Assembly (NCBI GenBank): GCA_021463345.1 | Contig: JAJTYM010000019.1 | Coordinates: 1 to 60,042, forward strand | DNA: 60,042 bases | Source: Pseudobdellovibrionaceae bacterium | Lineage (GTDB): Bacteria; Bdellovibrionota; Bdellovibrionia; Bdellovibrionales; JAMPXM01 | Direction: 5' to 3' | Shown: in pieces, positions 1 to 8,268 of the stretch | Layout of the letters: each line of letters begins with the position of its first letter | How positions within the stretch are numbered: position 1 is the first letter of the stretch | Translations under genes and position numbers: made by a program | Notes under the pieces: generated by a model | Seen by the model: the letters and a program-made list of their open reading frames with translations, nothing else | What the model was told of the DNA's origin: nothing | Databases searched by the model: none

Positions 1-20
1 ATCGCGTCAATTGACGCGAT
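1..20. repeat. Perfect 20-bp palindrome
   Basis: ATCGCGTCAATTGACGCGAT equals its own reverse complement with no loop. It lies downstream of the leftward 198-608 gene and at the window edge, so what is on its other side is unknown. It could be an operator half-shared with an upstream gene or a weak factor-dependent stop; no T tract follows. I see nothing convincing as a gene between here and 197. Confidence 0.5.
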
Positions 21-170
21 CCTGAAGAACATTGGCGTTTGCCTTTTTACGGGTTCGGCGGGGTGGCTGGGAAGGGTGAGAGGGCAGATGATTTCCCGCT
101 CTTCTTCGTGGCTCGAACTTCGTATCGAGCGCGCTTGGGCGGTTTGCCGGAGCGTCGACTCCCGGGCTCT

Positions 171-198
171 CAGTCGTGTTTCATCAGTCGCGTTTCAT
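171..198. repeat. Two-copy 14-bp tandem repeat at a gene end
   Basis: Two adjacent copies of CAGTCGYGTTTCAT (171-184 and 185-198, one mismatch) run into the stop codon of the leftward 198-608 gene. On the coding strand each copy starts with ATGAAA. This looks like a small slippage duplication immediately after the stop codon. No function is evident. Confidence 0.5.
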
Positions 199-608
199 CA
201 ATGGATGGTGCGCGAGCCGTCGAGATAGCTCTCGATCTCCTGGTCCCGGTCGGCTTGATCGATCACGGCGTTTTGCAGCTGCGAGAGCTGGTTGACCATG
301 ACGTTCTTGGCTTCGCCGAACGCTTCGTAGACGCTTTCGCCTTGCCCTTCGGCGGTGAGCTTTCCGTCTTCAACCGTCATCGTGAGTTGCACGAGGTAGT
401 CGCCTGCCGGCGGGGGTTCGCCGCGCGGGTCCCGCTCGGCCGCCGTTCCGCCGTTTTCCGATGCGACTTGCTGGACGGTCACGGCCATCTGCGAGTCGGC
501 GAGCAGGTACGGCTGCAGTTCGACCAACTGCTGGTAGATGTAGGCTTTCAGTTCGCGGTCGGTTTCTGTCTGCGGTGTCGCTGGCCGCGGTATCGCTGTC
601 GGCTGCAT
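198..608 (-). CDS. Hypothetical protein, possibly HPF/S30AE-like
   Basis: A 136-residue soluble protein without signal peptide or membrane segment. I start it at ATG 606-608 because GGGAGGA sits about 6 nt upstream; a longer TTG start at 657-659 has no better support. The second half, reading LTMTVEDGKLTAEGQGESVY then alternating hydrophobic residues and a Gln/Leu-rich helix, vaguely recalls the beta-strand plus helix of ribosome-hibernation (S30AE/HPF) proteins, but I cannot claim homology. It follows mpg on the same strand with about 150 bp between them, so it may be cotranscribed with it. Function unknown. Confidence 0.6.
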   Translation of the reverse strand: MQPTAIPRPATPQTETDRELKAYIYQQLVELQPYLLADSQMAVTVQQVASENGGTAAERDPRGEPPPAGDYLVQLTMTVEDGKLTAEGQGESVYEAFGEAKNVMVNQLSQLQNAVIDQADRDQEIESYLDGSRTIH

Positions 609-764
609 TCGGTCCTCCCGACGTTTTGCCGCCGACTTTTCCTTGATCGGCCGGGACAACCTGGGTCGTCTGGCGCGAAAGTCAAGCGGCGCCCGGACTT
701 GAGCGTCTCATCCGCGTTTGTCGAGCGGAACCAGGGCTCGCGGATGTGTCCGTATCTTCTTACT

Positions 765-1373
765 TCAAGGCCGAAATTTCGAGACATGCGGACAATCGCG
801 AACGGAAAACCGCAAGGGCCACGCCGCCGCGTCACCCGCGTACGACACGCCCACGCGTGGTGAGGCCGCGATCATGGAATCGGGGTAGGCCCTCGCTCGG
901 GCGCGTTCGATGAACAGCCTCGGCCCTTGCAACGAAAGGCGGTCGCAGCTCTTGTCGATCGCGAGGGCCTCGCACAGGCGGGCGGGCCCGTTCGTGAGGT
1001 CGCGCTCGTGTGACGAGCGGCGCCGGCGCCGCATGGTCTCCAAGCCTTCTTCCGGGACCAGAGCTCGGATCAGAACGGCTTCGGGCTCCTCGGCCGATCG
1101 CGTGACGACGTTGAAGCAGAAATGCATGCCGTAAATGAAATAGACGTACGCATGGCCGCCGGGGAGGTACATGGCCTCGACCCGCTCCGTGCGGCGGCGG
1201 TTGAAGCTGTGGCAAGCGCGGTCGCCGGCGCCCAAGTAGGCTTCCGTTTCGACGATGAGCCCGCTCAGGCGCTCGTCGTTGACGACGTGCACGAGGCGTT
1301 GGCCCAGCAAACGACGGGCGACGTCGACGGTTTTCCCCGCGTAAAATCGCAGTGGCAGGATCGGCCTTGTCAC
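765..1373 (-). CDS. mpg: DNA-3-methyladenine glycosylase (AAG/MPG family)
   Basis: About 202 residues, normal for bacterial AAG-family enzymes, which excise alkylated purines and hypoxanthine from DNA in base-excision repair. Visible family signatures are the N-terminal RRLLGQRLV segment, the active-site region GLIVETEAYLG with the catalytic Glu, DRACHSF, and the YFIYGMHFCFNVV strand. The later DLTNGPARLC segment lines the substrate pocket. The start is GTG at 1371-1373; there is no Shine-Dalgarno sequence, but a -10-like hexamer lies 7 nt upstream, so the mRNA may be leaderless. It is divergent from ung, with the two starts only about 50 bp apart, pairing two repair glycosylases. Confidence 0.93.
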   Translation of the reverse strand: MTRPILPLRFYAGKTVDVARRLLGQRLVHVVNDERLSGLIVETEAYLGAGDRACHSFNRRRTERVEAMYLPGGHAYVYFIYGMHFCFNVVTRSAEEPEAVLIRALVPEEGLETMRRRRRSSHERDLTNGPARLCEALAIDKSCDRLSLQGPRLFIERARARAYPDSMIAASPRVGVSYAGDAAAWPLRFSVRDCPHVSKFRP

Positions 1374-1380
1374 GACGGCG

Positions 1381-1409
1381 AGAATAGCACAGCATGGCCG
1401 GGCTGAAAA
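1381..1409 (-). promoter_or_regulatory. Putative leaderless promoter of mpg
   Basis: On the minus strand TTTTCA (1404-1409), a 17-nt spacer, then TATTCT (1381-1386), followed after 7 nt by the GTG start codon. Each hexamer matches 4 of 6 sigma-70 consensus bases. Initiation would fall at or next to the start codon, in keeping with the absent Shine-Dalgarno sequence. Confidence 0.4.
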
Positions 1410-1426
1410 ACGCGGGGAGGGACGGA

Positions 1427-2200
1427 GTGAGCCGGATGACGAGCCAAAAACCGGACGGTGGGTCGCCTGCGGCGTTGGATGCGCCCGAAGCCAAGGACGT
1501 CAAGTTGGAGCCGAGCTGGAAGCGGGTCCTGCGCGAGGAATTCGAGAAGCCGTACATGCGGAGCTTGAAAGCGTTCCTTGGGCAGCGCATCGAAGCCGGA
1601 GTGAGGATCTATCCGCGCCCGTCGGAATATTTCAACGCCTTCTCCCACGCGCCGTTCGACGAAGTGAAAGTCGTCATCCTCGGTCAGGACCCGTACCACG
1701 GCCCCGGCCAGGCGCACGGTTTGTGCTTTTCGGTCCGTCCCGGAGTGCCGCCGCCGCCGTCGTTGCTCAACATTTACAAGGAGCTCGGGACCGACATCGG
1801 TTTCAGGCCCGTTGACCACGGCTATCTGATGCCTTGGGCGGACCAGGGCGTCCTGCTCCTCAACGCCGTTCTGACGGTCGAAGCCGGGCGGGCCGCTTCC
1901 CATCAAGGCAAGGGTTGGGAGGAGTTCACCGACCGTGCGATCCACGCGCTCAACGAGCGGCGCGATCGCTTGGTGTTCATCCTCTGGGGTGCGTACGCGC
2001 AGAAAAAAGGCAAATTCATCGATCGCGAAAAGCATCTCGTGATCGAGGGCCCGCATCCGTCGCCGCTCTCGGCCTCGCGCGGTTTTTTCGGCAGCCGCCC
2101 GTTCTCCAAGGCGAACGCGTACCTCGAAAAGCACGGCCTCGCGCCGATCGATTGGCAGTTGCCGATGCTCAAGGACATCCCGACCGGGGAGAAACACTGA
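1427..2200 (+). CDS. ung: Uracil-DNA glycosylase (family 1)
   Basis: Removes uracil from DNA to start base-excision repair. The hallmark water-activating motif [13 protein letters not shown] has its Asp near residue 88, LLLNAVLTV follows, and the minor-groove loop [14 protein letters not shown] has its His near residue 210. About 257 residues, slightly longer than the roughly 229-residue Escherichia coli enzyme because of a polar N-terminal extension. I prefer GTG at 1427, since GGGGAGGG sits 5 nt upstream; ATG at 1394 and ATG at 1436 are in-frame alternatives. It is divergent from mpg and is followed 14 bp later by a secreted-protein gene. Confidence 0.95.
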   Translation: MSRMTSQKPDGGSPAALDAPEAKDVKLEPSWKRVLREEFEKPYMRSLKAFLGQRIEAGVRIYPRPSEYFNAFSHAPFDEVKVVILGQDPYHGPGQAHGLCFSVRPGVPPPPSLLNIYKELGTDIGFRPVDHGYLMPWADQGVLLLNAVLTVEAGRAASHQGKGWEEFTDRAIHALNERRDRLVFILWGAYAQKKGKFIDREKHLVIEGPHPSPLSASRGFFGSRPFSKANAYLEKHGLAPIDWQLPMLKDIPTGEKH

Positions 2201-2214
2201 GAAGGAGTGGTCTT

Positions 2215-2916
2215 ATGCGTTCTCTTTTGATTTTCGCGGTGGCGTTCGCGAGCGTTCAGGCGCACGCGCAGCTCAAACAGGTGATCGAACTCGATTCGGG
2301 CGCGTGCTGGGCGTCGGAAGAGGGCGCTGGAGCGTGGAAGATCGCCTCCTTCAACGATGGGGCCGCGTTTCCGATCGATCGGTTCCGCTTGGAGCGCGAG
2401 TTCTTCCCGGTCCTCGAAAGGCAGCTGAGGGACCAGGGGTTCGACACGTTCGGCGCGGCCGGTTTCCAGGCGCATCTTTATTGCTCGAGCGCCGGGCACG
2501 GTTTGATCTTCAACTTCGGCGGAGCCGAGCGGCCTTTTTGCGCCCATGCGAGCGGCGCTTTGGATGAGACCTCCGTTTACCCGCACTTCGACGGGGGCGA
2601 GGGCGAGTGTTCCGGGGTGGAACCGCTGAGCCTGCTGGTGACTCCCAAACCGACCGAAGACGTCGCGCATTTCGCGCTGGCGCTTCGCGGGCCCGAGCAC
2701 GAGGGCCTCGTCGTCGACGCGCGGGCGTTGCCGCTCGCGGGGCTCGTGGCGGTGACGTTGCGGGCCGAGTACCGGTTCCGCGAGGACGAGGCCCGTGACC
2801 AACTCCTGCGCGACGCGGTTTTGGGGCCGAGGATCGAATCGGTGGATTACAACAGCGTCCATCTCGTCTCGGGAAGCTCGCGTTTCCTTTTCGACGGAGA
2901 GTACGGAGGGTACTGA
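2215..2916 (+). CDS. Secreted hypothetical protein
   Basis: A 233-residue protein with a clear signal peptide: Met-Arg, a hydrophobic run, then an AHAQ cleavage site near residues 18-20. ATG 2215 is preceded by a GAAGGAG ribosome-binding site and lies just after ung. The mature protein is rich in Asp/Glu/Phe with a few cysteines, so a periplasmic or extracellular location is likely. The C-terminus ends in a Gly/Tyr-rich stretch, DGEYGGY. I do not recognise the family. A 9-bp hairpin just downstream may end the transcript. Confidence 0.75.
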   Translation: MRSLLIFAVAFASVQAHAQLKQVIELDSGACWASEEGAGAWKIASFNDGAAFPIDRFRLEREFFPVLERQLRDQGFDTFGAAGFQAHLYCSSAGHGLIFNFGGAERPFCAHASGALDETSVYPHFDGGEGECSGVEPLSLLVTPKPTEDVAHFALALRGPEHEGLVVDARALPLAGLVAVTLRAEYRFREDEARDQLLRDAVLGPRIESVDYNSVHLVSGSSRFLFDGEYGGY

Positions 2917-2925
2917 CGTTCTTCT

Positions 2926-2949
2926 CGCCTCGATGAATTGATCGAGGCG
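2926..2949 (+). terminator. Hairpin downstream of secreted protein gene
   Basis: A perfect 9-bp stem (CGCCTCGAT / ATCGAGGCG) with a 6-nt GAATTG loop starts 10 nt after the stop codon. It has no T tract, so it is either a weak or factor-assisted terminator or an mRNA 3' end stabiliser. Confidence 0.4.
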
Positions 2950-3059
2950 CCGGTTGCCGCGCCGATCGGGATCGCCGTCCTGGAGAGGCTCGGTGATCGG
3001 CGATGCCGAGGCATGGGGTGTGCGGCGCGTCTTCGGGCGCCCGCGACGGGACTCCAGGC

Positions 3060-3088
3060 TTGAATTTCCAGGCGTTCCCTCCTAGTTT
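3060..3088 (+). promoter_or_regulatory. Putative sigma-70 promoter of the dpp operon
   Basis: TTGAAT (3060-3065), a 17-nt spacer and TAGTTT (3083-3088) lie 50 bp before dppA, whose ATG is preceded by GGGGGA. The -10 matches weakly (3 of 6), but this AT-rich pocket stands out from the GC-rich surroundings. Confidence 0.35.
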
Positions 3089-3138
3089 TCAGAGCTTGCT
3101 CCACGGGTTCTCCGGCTCGTCACAATGGGGGATTTGCC

Positions 3139-4758
3139 ATGAAATTCGCAAAGGGGTTCGCAGTCGGGTTCGCGCCGGCGCTCATCGGGCTTCCGTTCGC
3201 GTTCCCATCGCCGGCGGCCGCCGCCGCGGGCAAAACGTTCGTTTACTGCTCGGAAGGTAGCCCGAGCACGTTCAACCCGCAAAAGGGGACCGACGGCCCG
3301 ACTTTCAACGCGAGTTCCCGCACGATCTACAACCGCTTGGTCGACTTCGAGAAAGGCGGCACGAAAATCCTCCCGTCGCTCGCCGAGAGCTGGGCGGTGA
3401 GCAAGGACGGCAAATCCTACACCTTCCAGCTTCGCAGGGACGTCGATTTCCACACGACGGCGTCGTTCGCGCCCAAACGCAAGTTCAACGCCGATGACGT
3501 CGTCTTCACGTTCGAGCGCATGCTCAAGCCCGGGCACCCGTACCACAACGTCAACGGAGCGACGTACGAGTATTTCAAGTCGATGGGGATGGACAAACTC
3601 ATCCTCGACGTCAAAAAGGTCGACCCCTACGCCGTGCGGTTCGTCTTGAGCAAGCCGGAGTCGCCCTTCCTCGCCAACATGGCCATGGATTTCGCCTCGA
3701 TCCTCTCGGCCGAGTACGCGACGCTGCTCACGAAAAACAACAGGCCGGAGAAGATCGACATGGAGCCGGTCGGCACGGGTCCGTTCGTCTTCAAGCGGTA
3801 TGAAAAGGACAACCAGATCCGCTACGTCGCGCATCCCTCGTATTTCGGCGGCAAGCAGGCGATCGACAACCTCGTGTTCAGCATCACGCCGGACGCGAAC
3901 GTGCGTTACCAGAAGCTCAAGCGCGGTGAATGCCATCTGATCGCCGAGCCGCCGGCGACGGACCTGAAGGCGATGAGGGCCGACGGCGGCCTGCAAGTCC
4001 TCGAACAGGAAGGGCTCAATGTCGGTTACTTGGCGATGAACGTGCAGAAGAAGCCGTTCGGCGACGTGAAGGTGCGCAAGGCGGTGAACTTCGCCCTCAA
4101 CCGCAAGTCCTACCTCGACGCGATTTACCACGGGAACGCGTCGCTCGCGAAAAACCCGATCCCGCCGACGATGTGGTCGTACAACGAGGCGGTCCCGGAC
4201 TACGAATACAACCCCGAAAAAGCGAAACAGCTGTTGAAGGAGGCGGGCCTCGCCGACGGCTTCAAGGCGAAGCTCTGGGCCATGCCGATCTCGCGCCCCT
4301 ACAACCCGAACGGCAAAAAAATGGCCGAGATGATGCAGGCCGACCTTAAGAAGGTCGGCATCGAGGTCGAGATCGTCACCTACGACTGGCCGACGTATCT
4401 CGACAAAGCCCGTCGGGGCGAGCATGAGATGCTGCTCATGGGATGGACGGGCGACAACGGAGATCCCGACAATTTCATGAACGTGCTGCTCGGCTGTGGA
4501 GCGGTCGACGGCGGATCGAATTACTCGCGTTGGTGCCAGAAGCGGTACAACGGCCTGATCGACGACGCCCGCGTCACGTCGGACATGAAGAAGCGTTCGG
4601 AGATGTACGGGAAGGCGCAGGCGATTTTCAAGGACGAAGCGCCGTGGGTGACCCTGGCGCACGCGAAGGTTTTCCGCGCCATGCGCAAGGAAGTCAGCGG
4701 TTACAAGATGAGCCCGTTCGGCACCGATTCTTTCGTCGGCGTCGATCTGCGGAAGTAA
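3139..4758 (+). CDS. dppA: Peptide ABC transporter substrate-binding protein
   Basis: A 539-residue periplasmic solute-binding protein of the SBP_bac_5 (DppA/OppA) family. It has an N-terminal signal sequence (Lys-rich start, hydrophobic core, cleavage near AAAAAG around residue 30). The mature domain opens with FVYCSEGSPSTFNPQKGTDG, typical of dipeptide and heme-dipeptide binders. IYNRLVDF, LAESWAVSKDGKSYTFQLR and the VGTGPFVFKRY segment are family landmarks, and length is typical. It delivers di- or oligopeptides to the membrane permeases encoded next. It heads dppABCD and the exact ligand cannot be read from sequence. Confidence 0.93.
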   Translation: MKFAKGFAVGFAPALIGLPFAFPSPAAAAAGKTFVYCSEGSPSTFNPQKGTDGPTFNASSRTIYNRLVDFEKGGTKILPSLAESWAVSKDGKSYTFQLRRDVDFHTTASFAPKRKFNADDVVFTFERMLKPGHPYHNVNGATYEYFKSMGMDKLILDVKKVDPYAVRFVLSKPESPFLANMAMDFASILSAEYATLLTKNNRPEKIDMEPVGTGPFVFKRYEKDNQIRYVAHPSYFGGKQAIDNLVFSITPDANVRYQKLKRGECHLIAEPPATDLKAMRADGGLQVLEQEGLNVGYLAMNVQKKPFGDVKVRKAVNFALNRKSYLDAIYHGNASLAKNPIPPTMWSYNEAVPDYEYNPEKAKQLLKEAGLADGFKAKLWAMPISRPYNPNGKKMAEMMQADLKKVGIEVEIVTYDWPTYLDKARRGEHEMLLMGWTGDNGDPDNFMNVLLGCGAVDGGSNYSRWCQKRYNGLIDDARVTSDMKKRSEMYGKAQAIFKDEAPWVTLAHAKVFRAMRKEVSGYKMSPFGTDSFVGVDLRK

Positions 4759-4777
4759 ACGTCTCTTTGGGAGTCGA

Positions 4778-5791
4778 ATGCTCGCGTTCCTGGTCAGGCG
4801 CCTGTTCGTCGTGATCCCCACCCTGGTGGGGGTTTCCCTCGTCGCATTCGCCCTCATCCGCCTGGTCCCCGGCGACCCCGTGTTGCTCTTGATCGGCGAA
4901 AGGGGCGCTTCGCCCGAGGTTTACGAGCAGATGAAGGCCGCTTATGGCCTCGATAAATCGCTGCCGACCCAGTACGGGTTGTTCATGCGGAGCGCGGTCG
5001 CCGGCGATCTGGGGCAGTCGATCCATTCCGGTCGCGGCGTCCTCGAGGAGTTCGCCGACCGGTTCCCGGCGACGCTCGAGCTCGGTTTCGTCGCCCTCTT
5101 TTTCGCCGTGCTCTTCGGTTTGCCGATGGGGATCGTCGCCGCGGTCAAACGCAACTCGGTCTTCGACTACGCGTTCATGTCGGTTTCGCTCGTCGGTTAT
5201 TCGATGCCGATTTTCTGGTGGGGCTTGATCCTGATCCTCTTCTTCAGCGTGCAGCTCGGCTGGACGCCGGTTTCGGGGCGCATCGGTATCGTTTACGACG
5301 TCCCGGCGTGGAGCGGGTTCTTGTTGGTCGACGTTTGGAAGGCCGGGGAGGGATGGGCGGGGTTTTGGAGCGCGGTTCGGCACCTGCTCCTGCCCGCGAC
5401 CGCTCTCGGCACGATCCCGCTCGCCGCGATCGCGCGCATGACTCGGTCGAGCATGCTCGAGGTCCTGGGAGAGGACTACATGCGCACGGCCCGGGCGAAA
5501 GGTGTCAGCCGCGCGGGTGTGATCGTCGTGCACGGGCTGCGCAACGCCCTGGTACCGGTCGTCACGGTCATCGGTCTGCTCGCGGGTCACATCGTGACCG
5601 GCGCGGTTCTCACGGAAACCATCTTCTCCTGGCCCGGTATCGGGCGATGGCTGGTCGCGTCCGTGGCGGCGCGGGACTACCCGGTCGTGCAGGGAGGGAT
5701 TCTTCTGATCGCCTCGGCCGTGATCCTCATCAATACCATGGTCGATCTCGCGTACGCGTGGGCGAACCCTAAAATGAGGCTGCAGTCATGA
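4778..5791 (+). CDS. dppB: Peptide ABC transporter permease (DppB type)
   Basis: A 337-residue inner-membrane permease with the DppB/OppB architecture: an N-terminal helix (LVRRLFVVIPTLVGVSLVAF), a periplasmic domain, then the BPD_transp_1 domain. The EAA loop that contacts the ATPases is visible as GEDYMRTARAKGVSRAGV, followed by the conserved LRNALVPVVTVIG. ATG 4778 has GGGAG upstream, 19 bp after dppA. Its stop overlaps the dppC start (ATGA), implying translational coupling. It forms the pore with DppC. Confidence 0.94.
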   Translation: MLAFLVRRLFVVIPTLVGVSLVAFALIRLVPGDPVLLLIGERGASPEVYEQMKAAYGLDKSLPTQYGLFMRSAVAGDLGQSIHSGRGVLEEFADRFPATLELGFVALFFAVLFGLPMGIVAAVKRNSVFDYAFMSVSLVGYSMPIFWWGLILILFFSVQLGWTPVSGRIGIVYDVPAWSGFLLVDVWKAGEGWAGFWSAVRHLLLPATALGTIPLAAIARMTRSSMLEVLGEDYMRTARAKGVSRAGVIVVHGLRNALVPVVTVIGLLAGHIVTGAVLTETIFSWPGIGRWLVASVAARDYPVVQGGILLIASAVILINTMVDLAYAWANPKMRLQS

Positions 5792-6720
5792 GCGGCGTTG
5801 CGGAATCGCGGGCGCCGTCATCGGGTGCTCTCCCGGAACCGTTCGATGGGTACGGCGGGGCACCCTCGGCCTGGCGCGAGTTCTGGGAGTCGTTTAGCGC
5901 CAACCGCGGCGCGCTCCTGGGGCTCGCGGTCGTGGGCGCTTTCGCCTTGGTCGCCCTTCTCGCGCCGTGGCTCGCGCCGTACGACCCTTCCGCCGTGCAC
6001 GAAGGCGCGTTCAAGCTCCCGCCCGCTTGGCAGGAGGGTGGCTCGATGGCGCATGTCCTCGGTACCGACGACGTCGGGCGCGACTTGTTGAGCCGCCTCA
6101 TCCACGGCGCGAGGATCTCGATGGGCGTCGGCTTCATGGTCGTGGCCTTCTCCATGACGACCGGGGTCGCGATCGGGTTGACCGCCGGTTACGCGGGCGG
6201 CTGGATCGATGCCGCGATCATGCGCATGACCGACGTCATGATGAGCCTGCCGAGCATTCTGCTCGCGATCGTCGTCGTCACGATCCTCGGGCAGGACCTC
6301 TCCAACGCGATCGTCGCCGTCGGCGTGGTCGTCGTGCCCAACTTCGTGCGGCTCGTGCGCGCTTCGGTGCTCGCCGAAAAAGGCAAGCCGTATGTCGTCG
6401 CCTCGCGCAGTTTCGGGGCGGGCCATTTCCGCCAGGCCGTCGTCAACATCCTGCCCAACTGCTTGGCTCCGGTGATCGTGCAGGCGACCCTGGGGTTCAG
6501 CGACGGCATCCTGAACGTGGCGGCGTTGGGTTTCCTGGGGCTGGGCGCGAAGCCCCCGACCGCCGAATGGGGCACCATGCTCTCCGATGGCCGCGCGTAC
6601 ATCGAAAGCGCGAGCTGGCTGGTGACTTTCCCGGGCCTGTGCATTCTCGCCGTGGTCCTGGCGTTCAACCTCCTGGGTGACGGTTTGCGCGACGCCCTCG
6701 ATCCGAGGTTGAAACGATGA
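5788..6720 (+). CDS. dppC: Peptide ABC transporter permease (DppC type)
   Basis: A 310-residue second permease subunit. The N-terminus holds the OppC_N element (WREFWESFSANRGALLGLAV), followed by the conserved HVLGTDDVGRDLLSRLIHGARISM block. Five or so further membrane segments carry the EAA loop PYVVASRSFGAGHFRQAV. Both ends overlap their neighbours by 4 bp (ATGA with dppB and with dppD), consistent with stoichiometric expression of the complex. Confidence 0.94.
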   Translation: MSGVAESRAPSSGALPEPFDGYGGAPSAWREFWESFSANRGALLGLAVVGAFALVALLAPWLAPYDPSAVHEGAFKLPPAWQEGGSMAHVLGTDDVGRDLLSRLIHGARISMGVGFMVVAFSMTTGVAIGLTAGYAGGWIDAAIMRMTDVMMSLPSILLAIVVVTILGQDLSNAIVAVGVVVVPNFVRLVRASVLAEKGKPYVVASRSFGAGHFRQAVVNILPNCLAPVIVQATLGFSDGILNVAALGFLGLGAKPPTAEWGTMLSDGRAYIESASWLVTFPGLCILAVVLAFNLLGDGLRDALDPRLKR

Positions 6721-7694
6721 GCCTCCTCGACGTGCGCGATCTCAGCGTTCAGTTCCAGACCCGCCGCGGGGCTGTCACCGCGATCGATTCGCTCAGTTTC
6801 CGGATCGAGGCGGGGAAAACCCTGGGGATCGTGGGGGAATCGGGCTCCGGGAAAAGCGTGACGTCGCTGGCGGTCATGCGCTTGCTCGCCGAGGCGGCGC
6901 GGATCTCGTCGGGCCAGGTCCTGTTCGAAGGCCGTGACCTGCTGAGGCTCTCCGAGAAGAAGATGCAAGAGACGCGCGGCCGCGATATCGCGATGATTTT
7001 CCAGGATCCCATGACGAGCCTGAACCCGAGTTACGCGATCGGCTTCCAAATCGAGGAAGCCCTGCGCATCCACGGCGACGCGGGCGGGACCGAGGGGAAG
7101 GGAGGGCGGCGCGCCAAGGCGATCGACCTCATGAGACAGGTGGGGATCCCCGATCCGGAAATGCGGCTCAAAAGCTTCCCCCACCAGCTTTCAGGCGGCA
7201 TGTCTCAGCGGGTGATGATCGCGATGGCGATCGCCTGCAGCCCTCGGCTGTTGATCGCCGACGAGCCGACGACGGCTCTGGACGTCACGATCCAAGCGCA
7301 GATCCTCCAGCTTTTGCGCGATCTGCAGAAGAGCCGCGGCATGGCCTTGATGCTGATCACGCACGACATCGGCGTGGTCGCGAGCATGGCCGATGAGATC
7401 ATGGTGATGTACGCGGGCCAGGCCGTGGAGCGAGGGGAGGCGAGGGACGTGATCGAGCGCCCGCGGCACCCGTACACGGCGGGTCTGCTCGCAAGCCTTC
7501 CGGCCGCTCACGGCCCGCGCGGGTTCCGCGCGCGCCTGCCCACGATCCGCGGACTGGTGCCGGACCTCTCGCGGCGGCCGCCGGGTTGCCAAATGAGCCC
7601 CCGTTGCGACTTCGCCGCCGACGCGTGCCGGTCCTCGTCGCCGCCGGAAACGACGGAGGGCGGGCGCATGGTGAGGTGTTTTTACCCGAGGTGA
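6717..7694 (+). CDS. dppD: Peptide ABC transporter ATPase (DppD type)
   Basis: A 325-residue cytoplasmic ATPase. It shows Walker [10 protein letters not shown], a Q-loop in [11 protein letters not shown], signature LSGGMSQRV, Walker [13 protein letters not shown] and H-loop LITHDIGVV. The C-terminus carries the oligopeptide-transporter extension with [16 protein letters not shown], whose cysteines resemble the Fe-S-type Cys cluster of DppD/OppD proteins. It should pair as a heterodimer with DppF, encoded after an unrelated insert. Confidence 0.95.
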   Translation: MSLLDVRDLSVQFQTRRGAVTAIDSLSFRIEAGKTLGIVGESGSGKSVTSLAVMRLLAEAARISSGQVLFEGRDLLRLSEKKMQETRGRDIAMIFQDPMTSLNPSYAIGFQIEEALRIHGDAGGTEGKGGRRAKAIDLMRQVGIPDPEMRLKSFPHQLSGGMSQRVMIAMAIACSPRLLIADEPTTALDVTIQAQILQLLRDLQKSRGMALMLITHDIGVVASMADEIMVMYAGQAVERGEARDVIERPRHPYTAGLLASLPAAHGPRGFRARLPTIRGLVPDLSRRPPGCQMSPRCDFAADACRSSSPPETTEGGRMVRCFYPR

Positions 7695-7770
7695 CGCGCC
7701 AGGGCCCGCGGGTCCGGCGGTTTCGCGAAACGACGCATGGAGAAAAGGCATGAAAAAGAGGAGGACAAAC

Positions 7771-8199
7771 ATGAAGGTTCTATCGATGGTCGCGATCATG
7801 ATCGCGTTCGGGTCGCCGGCGTTCGCCGCGACCTCGGAACAGGTGTCCAAGGAGGCGGGTGAGGCCGTCGACGCGGCCACCGCTTACGCCAACGAGTCCA
7901 AGGACGAGTTCGCCCGCGAGATGCGCGCGAACCTCGCGGACGTCGAAGCCGATATCTCGGATTTGAAAAACCGGGCGGGCGCCGCCGCCGAAGACGCCCG
8001 CGGCCGGATCGACGAGCGGATCGCCGAGCTCGAGAAAAAGCGCGACGCGATGAAGAAGCGCCTCGACAAACTCTCGAACTCCAGCGACCGCGCGTGGAAG
8101 CGCATGAAGTCAGGCCTCGAGAGGGCCTGGAGCGAAGTGAAAGTCGCCTACAAAAAGGCGTCCAGCGAGTTCGAGGCGGAGGAAGCTTCCAAAGAATGA
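7771..8199 (+). CDS. Secreted coiled-coil protein (sll1863-like)
   Basis: 142 residues. A Lys-led signal peptide ends near AFAATS (about residues 18-22). The rest is almost wholly charged helix with heptad-like Ala/Leu spacing, including DERIAELEKKRDAMKKRLDK and WKRMKSGLERAWSEVKVAY. This resembles the sll1863-type stress-protein and apolipoprotein-like helical families. I choose ATG 7771 because AGGAGG lies 6 nt upstream and the signal peptide starts there; ATG 7750 would only add seven residues. It is wedged between dppD and dppF, so it is probably cotranscribed with the transporter. Role unknown; a periplasmic structural or stress function is an inference. Confidence 0.8.
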   Translation: MKVLSMVAIMIAFGSPAFAATSEQVSKEAGEAVDAATAYANESKDEFAREMRANLADVEADISDLKNRAGAAAEDARGRIDERIAELEKKRDAMKKRLDKLSNSSDRAWKRMKSGLERAWSEVKVAYKKASSEFEAEEASKE

Positions 8200-8268
8200 A
8201 GGCGAGGAGCGGAGCGGTCCGCGCGTCGTTTTTGAGGGCGGCCTTCACAGTCGCCGGGAGACGAGATT

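Noticed and set aside
39-863. 274-codon open frame at the window start
   Set aside because: It is antisense to the 198-608 gene and to part of mpg, with no family motif or ribosome-binding site.
3082-4857. 591-codon open frame antisense to dppA
   Set aside because: It is the complement of a clearly coding gene with conserved motifs; its Arg/Val/Leu-rich translation is typical of GC-rich antisense shadows.
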